Positions 24,034-30,575 of a stretch of 34,597 nucleotides of DNA are shown here, piece by piece. Below the pieces are notes generated by a model. That model was not told the origin of the DNA and did not search any database. It worked only from the letters and a program-made list of their open reading frames with translations. A program made the translations under genes and the position numbers. This DNA is from Pseudomonas aegrilactucae (GTDB lineage Bacteria; Pseudomonadota; Gammaproteobacteria; Pseudomonadales; Pseudomonadaceae). The stretch is from positions 1 through 34,597 of the forward strand of contig NZ_JAHTBI010000035.1 of the NCBI RefSeq assembly GCF_019168305.1, in the 5' to 3' direction. Every line of letters starts with the position of its first letter. The stretch's first letter is position 1.

Positions 24034-24492
24034 CTACTTCGACGGAACTTTGACACCAGTTGGGCGCATACCAACTCGACGAACGGTATGGGTGCGTTCG
24101 GGGCCAGCCCGCACCAGCAGGATACGCATCACCTGAAGGTGCAGCGCCTTGACCCAGTTGAAGTAGGTACGCTCAGCACCCTCAGCCAATCCCACTTCCT
24201 GCATCTGTTCACGGATGCTCAGCGCGTGTAGGTAACGGCAGTGCGCAAGGTGGGCGAGTACCTTGCCGCGTGCATCCCGCCGATCCAGCTCGGCCAGGGC
24301 CGCGTCGACCTCTGCCGCAATGTGATCCAACCCCGCACCACCAACCAGGATTCGCGTGCCAGGGGTGCCACGCGGTGCGTTGCCCTTCCATTCCATGATG
24401 CTGCCCATCTGGCTGCCCAAGCCGGCGCCAAGGCCGAGCTGGTTGCGCTGCTCTGCCCAATGCTGCAACAGGCCATCAACGTCCTTCAGCAT
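24034..24492 (-). CDS. Putative late-gene regulator or antiterminator (Q-like position)
   Basis: The product is 152 aa from ATG 24492 with GGGGGAGG upstream. The C-terminal half has a helical pattern (DARGKVLAHLAHCRYLHALS, QMQEVGLAEGAERTYFNW, VKALHLQVMRIL) resembling the helix-turn-helix end of ArpU/RinA/Q-type late activators, though no family can be assigned from sequence alone. Position supports the role: downstream of the replication gene, upstream of a hairpin, terminator and holin, like lambda Q. The N-terminal Gly-rich part is unassigned. It could equally be another early protein. Confidence 0.6.
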   Translation of the reverse strand: MLKDVDGLLQHWAEQRNQLGLGAGLGSQMGSIMEWKGNAPRGTPGTRILVGGAGLDHIAAEVDAALAELDRRDARGKVLAHLAHCRYLHALSIREQMQEVGLAEGAERTYFNWVKALHLQVMRILLVRAGPERTHTVRRVGMRPTGVKVPSK

Positions 24493-24517
24493 GGCGCAAC
24501 CTCCCCCGAAAACCGTA

Positions 24518-24798
24518 CCCAACACAAAACAGGGGCACCCAACACAAACCCAACACAAGAAAAAACCAATGAATACAGGGCACTAAAAGAAGTTGTGTTT
24601 AGTGTGTTGGGTTTGTTGGGTTTTTCAGTGCTCGCATAGAATTTAATTTCCCACTGATAACCAGCTTCAAGAAAAGACGCGTACGCGCGTACGCGACGAC
24701 AAACCCAACACACCCCACACAGTCCCCGGGAAGCCGCGTAACTCAAGGGCTCCACGTGTGTCGACCACTCAACACCAACCCGACACCAACCCAACACA
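24518..24798. repeat. CCCAACACA repeat cluster, iteron-like, next to the replication gene
   Basis: Five exact direct copies of CCCAACACA lie at 24518-24526, 24538-24546, 24549-24557, 24704-24712 and 24790-24798, and one exact inverted copy at 24603-24611. Shorter relatives lie between. The 3' half of the inverted copy pairs with the two adjacent direct copies. The 328-bp gap between the late regulator and the primase-helicase gene has no gene; the open frames there arise from the repeats. An origin of replication or a regulator binding array is the likely use. Confidence 0.7.
24678..24695. repeat. 18-bp perfect palindrome of alternating purine and pyrimidine
   Basis: CGCGTACGCGCGTACGCG is its own reverse complement and alternates pyrimidine and purine throughout, a sequence class able to adopt Z-DNA or extrude a cruciform. 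It lies centrally in the repeat cluster. Confidence 0.85.
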
Positions 24799-24820
24799 CC
24801 CAGCACACCCACGTGCGGAC

Positions 24821-27508
24821 TCATGCTGCGAGCACCTTGATGTGCTCCCAATTATCGACGTTCCAACCCGCCAGCCTCGCCTTGGCGCGCCAGTCAGCAA
24901 CCGTCTTGCCCAGCTCGGCCGCATTTAATGATGGGGGCAGGGAAGCATCAGCAGCATCCGGGAAAAAGAACACCCCGAAACGTCGATTGCTTCCATCGGT
25001 CCACGGGATCGCACGGTTTGTCTTCTCAACTACCGTACTGATGAAAAGCGAAAACTTCGTATGGCTCATCGAGTGCTCCCTATTCCGCTGGCACCACTCG
25101 ATAAACAAAGCGCACAAATCCGAGGACAAGCAACAACCCCATAGACCCGGCCCAAGATCACCGAAGCGCCACAGGTTCATGAACGTCTGCCATGCCGCCC
25201 GACTCAAGGCCACCAGACGCTCCCGGGCCGGTGTGCTCGGCGGGCGCGTGCGCTCATTGAAGTCGCCCAGGTCAACGCTCAGCAACCAGGCGTACAACGC
25301 GGCCACACCACCGTTTTTCAACTCGGCGCCAATGGCCTTCTGCCGCTCGACGGGCAGCGTCTCCATCGGCCACATGACTAGCATGCGGCGGTCGCTCTCA
25401 CTGATCGGCCAGGGCAGGATCTCGTTGCTGAGGAACACCGCGTTCATGTGGTTGGCTTCCTCCCAGCCGTTGATGAACTTGGATTCCATGCGCACCGTCT
25501 TGCCCGTCACCAGGTGCTTGATCTTGCCCACCTGGTTGTAACGCTGATCGCGGCTGACGACCTCCTCGAACACTGCCCAGAGCTTGCGGCTCTGCCAGGC
25601 ATTGAACGAGCCTTCCAACTGAGTCTGCCCGACTGTGGCTGCGTACTGCCCGTACAGCTCACCCATGGCGTCGGCGAACAGCAGGCTCTTGCCGGAGCCC
25701 TCCATGATGGAGTGCATCAGCACAGCCGTGTCCATCTTGGCGCCAAGGTGCTGCAACGGGTAGGCCAACCAACGAACCAGCCACTCCATGGCGTCCTTTT
25801 CGTAGTTGCACAGGAACGAGATAAGCCATCGCAGGTTCTCGCAGGCCGCATCATTGCGCACCGGCTCAAGCGGCAGCCCTTCAAAGGTGTTGATGTAGGT
25901 GTTCGGGTCTTTGGTCATGGTCGGATCGAACACGATGTTGTCGACGTCGACCACGCGCCGATTCGGGCTGTTCAACCACAGGGCATACGCATCGCCCAGG
26001 GCCATCTTGGTGGCCCCTTCGGCAATACGGCGCTTCTTTTCACGGTCCCATACGTCCTTGGTACCGTCGATATAGACGTACCTGTCGATGGGGGCGAGCC
26101 CAAGGGCGCCACCCTTCTTGGTGGTCATGCGGCGCAGTTGCTCAATCTCTTGCACCTGGTCGGCAGATGTAAGGCGCTTGTCGGCAAGCTCCATCCACTC
26201 CTTCGCCAATGCCTTGCCGATCAGCGCTTCGAACCCTGACTTTTTCATCACCCGCGCTTTGTCCATATCCCAGACATGCGTGGTGCCCTCGACCAGGGCG
26301 AATCGGCGGCGTACTTCATCCAGGGCCATGGCAGCAGCCTCCCCCACTCCCCCGGAGGCTGAGGAGCCGGCCGCGCCTGGGGCATTCTGTACAGATGGGG
26401 TCGGGGGAAGCTCGCCCTGCGGCGGGGGCTCTGGCGCCCGACTGGGTTTGTCGATGCCAAGTAGCCGCGCAGCCGCCTTCGTGGCGGCCGAGGTGTCGCC
26501 GCCGTGCTCAAGAATGCAGTACACGTCGAACGCATCGTTCTTGTGCCCGTTGGCCAAGGGGTCGGTACTGTGATGCGAGTACAACTTCCCTTCCGTGATC
26601 GTCACGCCCGGCAGCCCACTGCTGCTCTGGGGACACAACCATTTGCCACCGTGCTTGGTGTAGCCATGATTGGCAATCAGCGCCTCAAGGTCATGGCACC
26701 GGTTGAACTCATCGATCACCTTGGGCAGTTGCGGGCCACCAGCTGGTGCACGCTTCGGCGCAGTAGTCGCCGGCTTGGTCGCCTTTGGTGCCCAGGGACA
26801 GATCGACAGAGCCCCGCGCTTGAAGGTGTCCCACCCTTGCCATATCGTCAGTAACGCGTCTGGCAGATCGGGCAAGCCGTCAGGGCTCGGCGGGGTACGC
26901 CAGACATAGGGCTTGCCGGTACCGGGGTGGATCGAAGGAGGCAGCAAGTCCTGCACCAGGCCAGCGCGCAGCTCAAGCACCGTAAAAGGCTTGTAAGGCT
27001 CAGCAGCAGCTTTAGCAGTCGCCTCGGCCGCTACATCACCGGCCTGCTTCGCCACCTTGGCCTCAGCCATGAAGCCGCGAAAGATCGAGCCGTCAGGGTC
27101 CGACTCGTTTGGCCACGACAACGAATGACGGGTCAGCTCGACCCCGTCAGGCACCCGGAACATCACGCGAAAACGCGCCGGGTTGCCCACCACTGTCGGG
27201 TAGGCAACTGCTAGCGCGTCGAGGTCCAGCCCCAGTTGCTCCTGCAGGACGAACCGCGTCCACTGCACGTCGTCGACGTCAAGGGAGCACACCCGGCTGG
27301 GGCCTAGAACAACCCCGAGGTTGTGGGCGGGATACTGCTGCCAGAAAATTTCGGCAGGCTCAGGGCTGGTGTAGTAGCCACCCGGCTTGTTCCATCCAAG
27401 CCCTTTTGGACCCTTCTCACCCGGCTCAATCGGCACCAGGGCGAGGCCAAACGTTTCGATGTAGCGGCGCGCCCATGCGGCGATAGGCATTCCATTGCGT
27501 TCACTCAT
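24821..27508 (-). CDS. Primase-helicase, PrimPol domain with SF3-type ATPase
   Basis: The product is 895 aa from ATG 27508, which overlaps the upstream stop by 4 bp and has GGGAGCGG upstream. The N-terminal part (about 10-190) is a bifunctional primase-polymerase domain: LALVPIEPGEKGPKGLGWNKPGG, then the metal site SLDVDD (residues 75-80). Middle residues form a Pro-rich linker (about 390-430). The C-terminal half has a Walker A MEGSGKSLLF near residue 600, followed by FEEVVSRDQRYNQVGKIKHL and NAVFLSNEILPWPI, as in DUF5906 phage helicases. It should prime and unwind DNA at the origin. The adjacent repeat cluster is the candidate origin. Confidence 0.92.
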   Translation of the reverse strand: MSERNGMPIAAWARRYIETFGLALVPIEPGEKGPKGLGWNKPGGYYTSPEPAEIFWQQYPAHNLGVVLGPSRVCSLDVDDVQWTRFVLQEQLGLDLDALAVAYPTVVGNPARFRVMFRVPDGVELTRHSLSWPNESDPDGSIFRGFMAEAKVAKQAGDVAAEATAKAAAEPYKPFTVLELRAGLVQDLLPPSIHPGTGKPYVWRTPPSPDGLPDLPDALLTIWQGWDTFKRGALSICPWAPKATKPATTAPKRAPAGGPQLPKVIDEFNRCHDLEALIANHGYTKHGGKWLCPQSSSGLPGVTITEGKLYSHHSTDPLANGHKNDAFDVYCILEHGGDTSAATKAAARLLGIDKPSRAPEPPPQGELPPTPSVQNAPGAAGSSASGGVGEAAAMALDEVRRRFALVEGTTHVWDMDKARVMKKSGFEALIGKALAKEWMELADKRLTSADQVQEIEQLRRMTTKKGGALGLAPIDRYVYIDGTKDVWDREKKRRIAEGATKMALGDAYALWLNSPNRRVVDVDNIVFDPTMTKDPNTYINTFEGLPLEPVRNDAACENLRWLISFLCNYEKDAMEWLVRWLAYPLQHLGAKMDTAVLMHSIMEGSGKSLLFADAMGELYGQYAATVGQTQLEGSFNAWQSRKLWAVFEEVVSRDQRYNQVGKIKHLVTGKTVRMESKFINGWEEANHMNAVFLSNEILPWPISESDRRMLVMWPMETLPVERQKAIGAELKNGGVAALYAWLLSVDLGDFNERTRPPSTPARERLVALSRAAWQTFMNLWRFGDLGPGLWGCCLSSDLCALFIEWCQRNREHSMSHTKFSLFISTVVEKTNRAIPWTDGSNRRFGVFFFPDAADASLPPSLNAAELGKTVADWRAKARLAGWNVDNWEHIKVLAA

Positions 27509-27708
27509 CGACGCCGCTCCCGTAGGTCCTGGCAACTGGTGCACGTTTGGCAGCCAGGCACAGCCTGGTGGCGCAGCAAAGGAATAACTACCCCGCAATC
27601 CTCGCAAAATTCAGCGCTGGGCTGCTGCGAAGGAAAGACACGACGCCCAAGTGCGACCTGCAGCAGATAGTCGGCCTGATCATTGGCCCTGTCAGCGATA
27701 TCAGCCAT
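27505..27708 (-). CDS. DksA/TraR-type C4 zinc-finger protein
   Basis: The product is 67 aa from ATG 27708, with GGAGG nine bases upstream. After an N-terminal helix (MADIADRANDQADYLLQVALG) there are two CxxC pairs (FCEDCG and CQTCTSC) separated by about 17 residues, with LRERR at the C-terminus. This is the short TraR-like form of DksA, which binds the RNA polymerase secondary channel in place of host DksA. In a phage it could shift host or early-phage transcription. It overlaps both flanking genes by a few bases. Confidence 0.85.
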   Translation of the reverse strand: MADIADRANDQADYLLQVALGRRVFPSQQPSAEFCEDCGVVIPLLRHQAVPGCQTCTSCQDLRERRR

Positions 27709-28189
27709 CGATATGATCCTCCATCGCCTGACGAGCACCGGCCATGATGCCCAGCACCTCGCGGATCACATCGGCACCCTGCTTTTCCAGGTCCAGCACT
27801 TCGTGCAGCTCCCAGTGCTTGTCGGCGGCGCCTTTATGCAGGCTAGCGACGAACTCACCCGCTTCACCCAGCAGCTTGCCGACAGCCTTCAGTGCCTCAC
27901 GGCTGGCAGGCACGGGGATGGGGCGGTACCAGACGGCACCCGCCGGCCTGACCAAGGCATCAAGCAGGCGTGGGTCGGCGGTCAATCGGACCATATCTTC
28001 CAGCTCGTCTGGAGTCAGCCAACGGCGCTCTTCATCGTGCTTGAGCTTCTTTTGCAAGGCGTCGTTCTCGACGACCATTTCGAATGCCAGGCGGGTGATG
28101 CCGCCTGAATAGTCACGCCCAGCGCGATAAAGCGCATGGCGCAAAGAAAGGACCGGGCCAGCGCCCGGCAACAGATCTGTGCGACTCAT
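27701..28189 (-). CDS. Early protein of unknown function downstream of Cro
   Basis: The product is 162 aa, basic at the N-terminus and helical (LAFEMVVENDALQKKLKHDEERRWLTPDELEDMVRLTADP). No recognised fold. It is the first gene after Cro in the leftward operon, in the place of lambda cII/O, but has no clear HTH. Its start is preceded by a hairpin (28191-28213) with an AGGGG sequence in the loop. The C-terminal helix is rich in Ala/Gly/Glu. A regulator or replication accessory is possible. Confidence 0.75.
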   Translation of the reverse strand: MSRTDLLPGAGPVLSLRHALYRAGRDYSGGITRLAFEMVVENDALQKKLKHDEERRWLTPDELEDMVRLTADPRLLDALVRPAGAVWYRPIPVPASREALKAVGKLLGEAGEFVASLHKGAADKHWELHEVLDLEKQGADVIREVLGIMAGARQAMEDHIDG

Positions 28190-28190
28190 A

Positions 28191-28213
28191 ACCGTAAAAC
28201 CCCTGTTTACGGT
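28191..28213 (-). promoter_or_regulatory. Hairpin presenting the ribosome site of the early gene
   Basis: ACCGTAAA (28191-28198) pairs with TTTACGGT (28206-28213), eight bases without mismatch. On the minus-strand RNA the loop is CAGGGGT, containing an AGGGG ribosome site about ten bases before the ATG at 28189. The stem ends one base before the start codon, so folding could control initiation. Confidence 0.6.
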
Positions 28214-28300
28214 GTAGCCATAGGGTTAGGTACGACCTATCCTACGACCACGACCGATGTGCTGTGCTAAACGTGCTGTGCGGCACGGTGCGTTGATTGA

Positions 28301-28338
28301 GTCGTCCGGTATGTCTTGTGGTGAGAAGACCGGACGGC
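28301..28338 (-). promoter_or_regulatory. Early-leader hairpin A with conserved 13-base loop
   Basis: CGTCCGGT (28303-28310) pairs perfectly with ACCGGACG (28329-28336), extended to ten pairs with one G-U. The 18-base loop contains TCTTGTGGTGAGA on the plus strand, TCTCACCACAAGA on the minus-strand transcript from the Cro promoter. The loop matches hairpin B exactly over 13 bases although the stems differ. Confidence 0.75.
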
Positions 28339-28367
28339 GGGTTGCAGCGGCGCTGTGCGCCGTCATA

Positions 28368-28410
28368 GCTGAGCTGGGGATAATCTTGTGGTGAGAGGCC
28401 CCAGCTCGGC
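28368..28410 (-). promoter_or_regulatory. Early-leader hairpin B with the same loop
   Basis: GCTGAGCTGGGG pairs with CCCCAGCTCGGC, twelve pairs with one G-U. The loop contains the same TCTTGTGGTGAGA (28384-28396), exactly 70 bp from the copy in hairpin A. The stem begins eight bases before the Cro stop at 28415-28417. Confidence 0.75.
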
Positions 28411-28414
28411 GTTC

Positions 28415-28624
28415 CTACTCGGGCTTCGGCTTGCGCCGACTCCCTATTGGGCGGATCTCAAAGGCAAAGAATCCGCCCGTGCCGTTGCTGCGGACGCGAA
28501 TATCTCGCGCAGAGCTGAGCATCTGAGAAACCGCGCTCTGAGTGACACCGAGCAATTCAGCCAACTCCGGCTGACTTCGATCCTTCGCGAACTCGCGCAA
28601 AGGCACTCCAAATTCCTCTTCCAT
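28415..28624 (-). CDS. Cro-like repressor
   Basis: The product is 69 aa from ATG 28624. The helix-turn-helix is SQPELAELLGVTQSAVSQML, followed by ARDIRVRSNGTGGFFAFEIRPIG, a Cro-type beta tail. A GTG at 28609 has GAGGAA seven bases upstream and gives a shorter product, MPLREFAKDRS, that better matches Cro lengths, so it may be the true start. It lies divergent to CI and is transcribed from the promoter at 28655-28683. It should compete with CI for the operators. Confidence 0.85.
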   Translation of the reverse strand: MEEEFGVPLREFAKDRSQPELAELLGVTQSAVSQMLSSARDIRVRSNGTGGFFAFEIRPIGSRRKPKPE

Positions 28625-28654
28625 CCCTTTCGTCCTCGACGGGTTTATGCGTGA

Positions 28655-28683
28655 ATATTAGTGTTACTTCTTTGTCAGAGCAA
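28655..28683 (-). promoter_or_regulatory. Leftward early (PR-like) promoter with operator over the -10
   Basis: On the minus strand TTGCTC (28678-28683) and TAATAT (28655-28660) are 17 bases apart. The operator-like AGTAACACTAAT (28657-28668 on the minus strand) supplies the TAAT of the -10. Transcription would start near 28648 with a leader of about 24 bases. Confidence 0.7.
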
Positions 28684-28702
28684 GAAAAATATAAGCAACA
28701 CT

Positions 28703-28730
28703 CTTTGATAGAGATAAGCGCCGCTAATAT
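28703..28730 (+). promoter_or_regulatory. CI maintenance (PRM-like) promoter with operator over the -10
   Basis: TAATAT (28725-28730) is the best -10. The upstream TTTGA region (28704-28708) is a poor -35, as in activator-dependent PRM promoters. The operator-like AGCGCCGCTAAT (28717-28728) ends in the same TAAT. The start of transcription should be near 28737, only a few bases before the CI ATG, so the mRNA may be leaderless, as in lambda PRM. Confidence 0.5.
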
Positions 28731-28740
28731 CGTGAGCGGC

Positions 28741-29439
28741 ATGACTACTAAGCCCTCCTACATCGCCGAAGAAGCAGCCCGTCTGAAGGCCATCTACAAA
28801 GCCCGGAAGTCGGTCGACCCGTCCCTCAATCAGGAAAAGGTGGCGCATGACTGTGGTTGGGCAAGCCAAAGCGTTGTCAGCCAATACATGACGGGGAAGA
28901 TTCCACTCAACATCGCTGCATTGATGAGTCTCAGCAGGGCATTGAGCTTCGCTCCTCACGAAGTCAGCCCGCGCTTGGCCGAAACGCTCGGCATCGCCAA
29001 GCAGCCAAGTCTTGGCAGCGTTGAAAACGCCACAAACATGGGTTCTGCTGGGCGGCTGTTACCTGTCGTTGGATACGTAAAAGCTGGGGCCTTCTGTGAA
29101 GCTGTTGCGTTTCAGGCAAGCGATGCTGATGAATGGGTCGAGGCTGGAGGCCCTGCAGGCCCACGCTCATTCATTCTCCGGGTTGAAGGGTTCAGCATGG
29201 AGCCGGATTTCAAACCTGGCGAAAAGGTCGTGATCGACCCTGACATGCAGTGGGAAACGGGTGACTTTGTAGTTGCCAAACGCGTGAGAGACCAAGCGGT
29301 GACACTGAAGCAGCTACGCTGCGAAGGTGGCGAGTTCTACCTGTACGCGACCAATCCTGACTGGCCGGAAAGGATCATTCGAATGGATGAAGAATGGTCA
29401 ATATGTGGCCGAGCACGAAGAAAAATTGTCGACCTTTGA
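28741..29439 (+). CDS. CI-like repressor, HTH plus S24 self-cleavage domain
   Basis: The product is 232 aa from ATG 28741; a GTG frame back to 28651 would run through the promoter and is less likely. The helix-turn-helix is about residues 30-55 (QEKVAHDCGWASQSVVSQYM). The LexA-like peptidase has a cleavage site Ala115-Gly116 in YVKAGAF, nucleophile Ser152 in EGFSMEP, and Lys190 in VTLKQL. RecA-stimulated self-cleavage should therefore induce the prophage after DNA damage. The terminator at 29447-29469 follows. No ribosome site is convincing, consistent with a leaderless message. Confidence 0.93.
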   Translation: MTTKPSYIAEEAARLKAIYKARKSVDPSLNQEKVAHDCGWASQSVVSQYMTGKIPLNIAALMSLSRALSFAPHEVSPRLAETLGIAKQPSLGSVENATNMGSAGRLLPVVGYVKAGAFCEAVAFQASDADEWVEAGGPAGPRSFILRVEGFSMEPDFKPGEKVVIDPDMQWETGDFVVAKRVRDQAVTLKQLRCEGGEFYLYATNPDWPERIIRMDEEWSICGRARRKIVDL

Positions 29440-29446
29440 AACCAAG

Positions 29447-29469
29447 AGCCCGCTTTCAGCGGGCTTTTT
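29447..29469 (+). terminator. Terminator after CI
   Basis: AGCCCGC (29447-29453) pairs with GCGGGCT (29459-29465) around a five-base loop, followed by TTTTT. It ends the repressor transcript before the rightward early promoter. Confidence 0.9.
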
Positions 29470-29490
29470 CATGCCCGCCGAGCAGTATTT

Positions 29491-29532
29491 ATTAGCGATA
29501 CTGTTGACTTATTAAATCAGTAATACTAATTT
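29491..29532 (+). promoter_or_regulatory. Rightward early promoter with paired operators
   Basis: TTGACT (29504-29509) and TAATTT (29527-29532) are 17 bases apart. The operator-like AGTAATACTAAT (29519-29530) supplies the TAAT of the -10. A second copy, ATTAGCGATACT (29491-29502), lies just upstream of the -35 in inverse orientation. Repression by CI would silence the rightward genes in the lysogen. Confidence 0.7.
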
Positions 29533-29547
29533 TGTCTCGCCTTAGCC

Positions 29548-29562
29548 CTCTCACCACAGAGA
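29548..29562 (+). promoter_or_regulatory. Copy of the early RNA loop motif in the rightward leader
   Basis: CTCTCACCACAGAGA lies eight bases before the first rightward gene. The first ten bases match the loop strand TCTCACCACAAGA of the two hairpins after cro, and TCTC/GAGA can close a small stem here. A weaker relative, CTCTCACCAC, occurs at 30526-30535 in a GCCG/CGGC stem. Confidence 0.5.
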
Positions 29563-29569
29563 ACGAGAC

Positions 29570-29749
29570 ATGCCAAACGCACAGCACACAAGCCAATGCC
29601 AAGTATTCCTTCACCCCACCGCGTGCAGCAGCCGCTTAGCCATAAACGCAATTCAGCAACGCATCGGGCGACTGGTCATCACCACGTCGAAAGGTAATGC
29701 ACAGGCTGTCAGCCCTGCCACCGACCAGCTCGGGGGTAATGCGGCATGA
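29570..29749 (+). CDS. Small early protein, 59 aa
   Basis: ATG 29570 to TGA 29749; the last four bases (ATGA) contain the next gene's start. It reads MPNAQHTSQCQVFLHPTACS and later RLAINAIQQRIGRLVITTSK. It is the first gene after the early leader, the place of lambda N, but it is not notably basic. No family is recognised. The terminal overlap and regular codon use support it as real. Confidence 0.7.
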   Translation: MPNAQHTSQCQVFLHPTACSSRLAINAIQQRIGRLVITTSKGNAQAVSPATDQLGGNAA

Positions 29750-30252
29750 GCGCCTTCGTCGTCCCTTTCCCCAAGCAAGACCTGTTGCACCAGTTACTTG
29801 CTGCAGGCGGCACTATCACATGCCCTCTCTATCGTCCTACAGCGCAGTTTGACGCCGATGTTGAGGTCGAGCTGAGCGATGAACATGCACACATCAAGGT
29901 AGCGTTTCGGGGGCTGACGGGCTCACTGACCCTTCCACGCGGCGACCGGGCCAACCACCTGCACCTGCGCGACTTCATTCAGGACGTAGCCAACGGGCGC
30001 ACAGAGGCCGGACGCACTCAACAGGCCATCGCCCTGATGGAAGCACTCGAGCACGTAGACACGGTGCTACAGCCCGGCCAGATTGCGTACATCACACCCA
30101 CCATATCGGAAGTGCACCCCTTCGGCGCAGTTGTCACGAACGGGCTGGGTGAAGTGTGCGCGGCAGCCATGGGCAGCAGCAAAGAGCACCTGGCCGATCT
30201 GATCAGCCGCAAGTTGCAACGTTACCCCGAGGGGACCGGGGAGCGCGCATGA
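29746..30252 (+). CDS. Early hypothetical protein
   Basis: The product is 168 aa. No recognised domain. It begins MSAFVVPFPKQDLLHQLLAAGGTITCPLYRP and its C-terminal part (VVTNGLGEVCAAAMGSSKEHLADLIS) resembles helix-capped beta folds in other small phage proteins. It overlaps the previous and next genes by 4 bp each, so it is translated as part of a coupled block after the rightward promoter. Confidence 0.75.
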   Translation: MSAFVVPFPKQDLLHQLLAAGGTITCPLYRPTAQFDADVEVELSDEHAHIKVAFRGLTGSLTLPRGDRANHLHLRDFIQDVANGRTEAGRTQQAIALMEALEHVDTVLQPGQIAYITPTISEVHPFGAVVTNGLGEVCAAAMGSSKEHLADLISRKLQRYPEGTGERA

Positions 30253-30488
30253 GCGAAACGCTAGCCCAGTTGCGTCGCCAGTGGACCACCCCATGCCCAA
30301 CCTTGAGCGCTGTCCGGGAGCACTATTTCCCGCACATCAAGACGGATCGGCACCTGCGCAACCTGATCAACGCCGGCCGTATCCGACTCAAGCTGAGCAA
30401 GCTGCACCGCTCTGTACGCGCCGAGCACGTGGTCTACCTGCATGAACTCGCTGCCTATCTGGACGCACAAGCCCAGTCAGCAGCATGA
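30249..30488 (+). CDS. PrtN-like pyocin activator family protein
   Basis: The product is 79 aa. It reads TLSAVREHYFPHIKTDRHL, then RNLINAGRIRLKLSKLHRSV and HVVYLHELAAYLDAQ, matching the PrtN pattern (YFPHL, K..AG.I.LPL, L.DLA.YLD). PrtN activates the pyocin genes in Pseudomonas through the P-box. A phage copy could activate phage promoters or interfere with host pyocin induction. It overlaps the gene before it by 4 bp. The 87 bases after it hold no gene but contain a copy of the CTCTCACCAC motif. Confidence 0.8.
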   Translation: MSETLAQLRRQWTTPCPTLSAVREHYFPHIKTDRHLRNLINAGRIRLKLSKLHRSVRAEHVVYLHELAAYLDAQAQSAA

Positions 30489-30575
30489 CAAGGCGGCCCC
30501 GGCCAACAGGGGCAATCGCCCTGCCGCTCTCACCACGGCTTACACCTGCGGCGGGCACACTTTGGAGCACAGCAC

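Noticed and set aside
24486..24851. Overlapping open frames in the repeat cluster (Cys/Val-rich or Thr/Pro-rich)
   Set aside because: They are translations of the CCCAACACA repeats and have no start context. The repeats themselves are the feature.
28651..28740. Longer CI reading from GTG 28651
   Set aside because: Its first codons lie in the divergent cro promoter and the extra residues do not match CI proteins.
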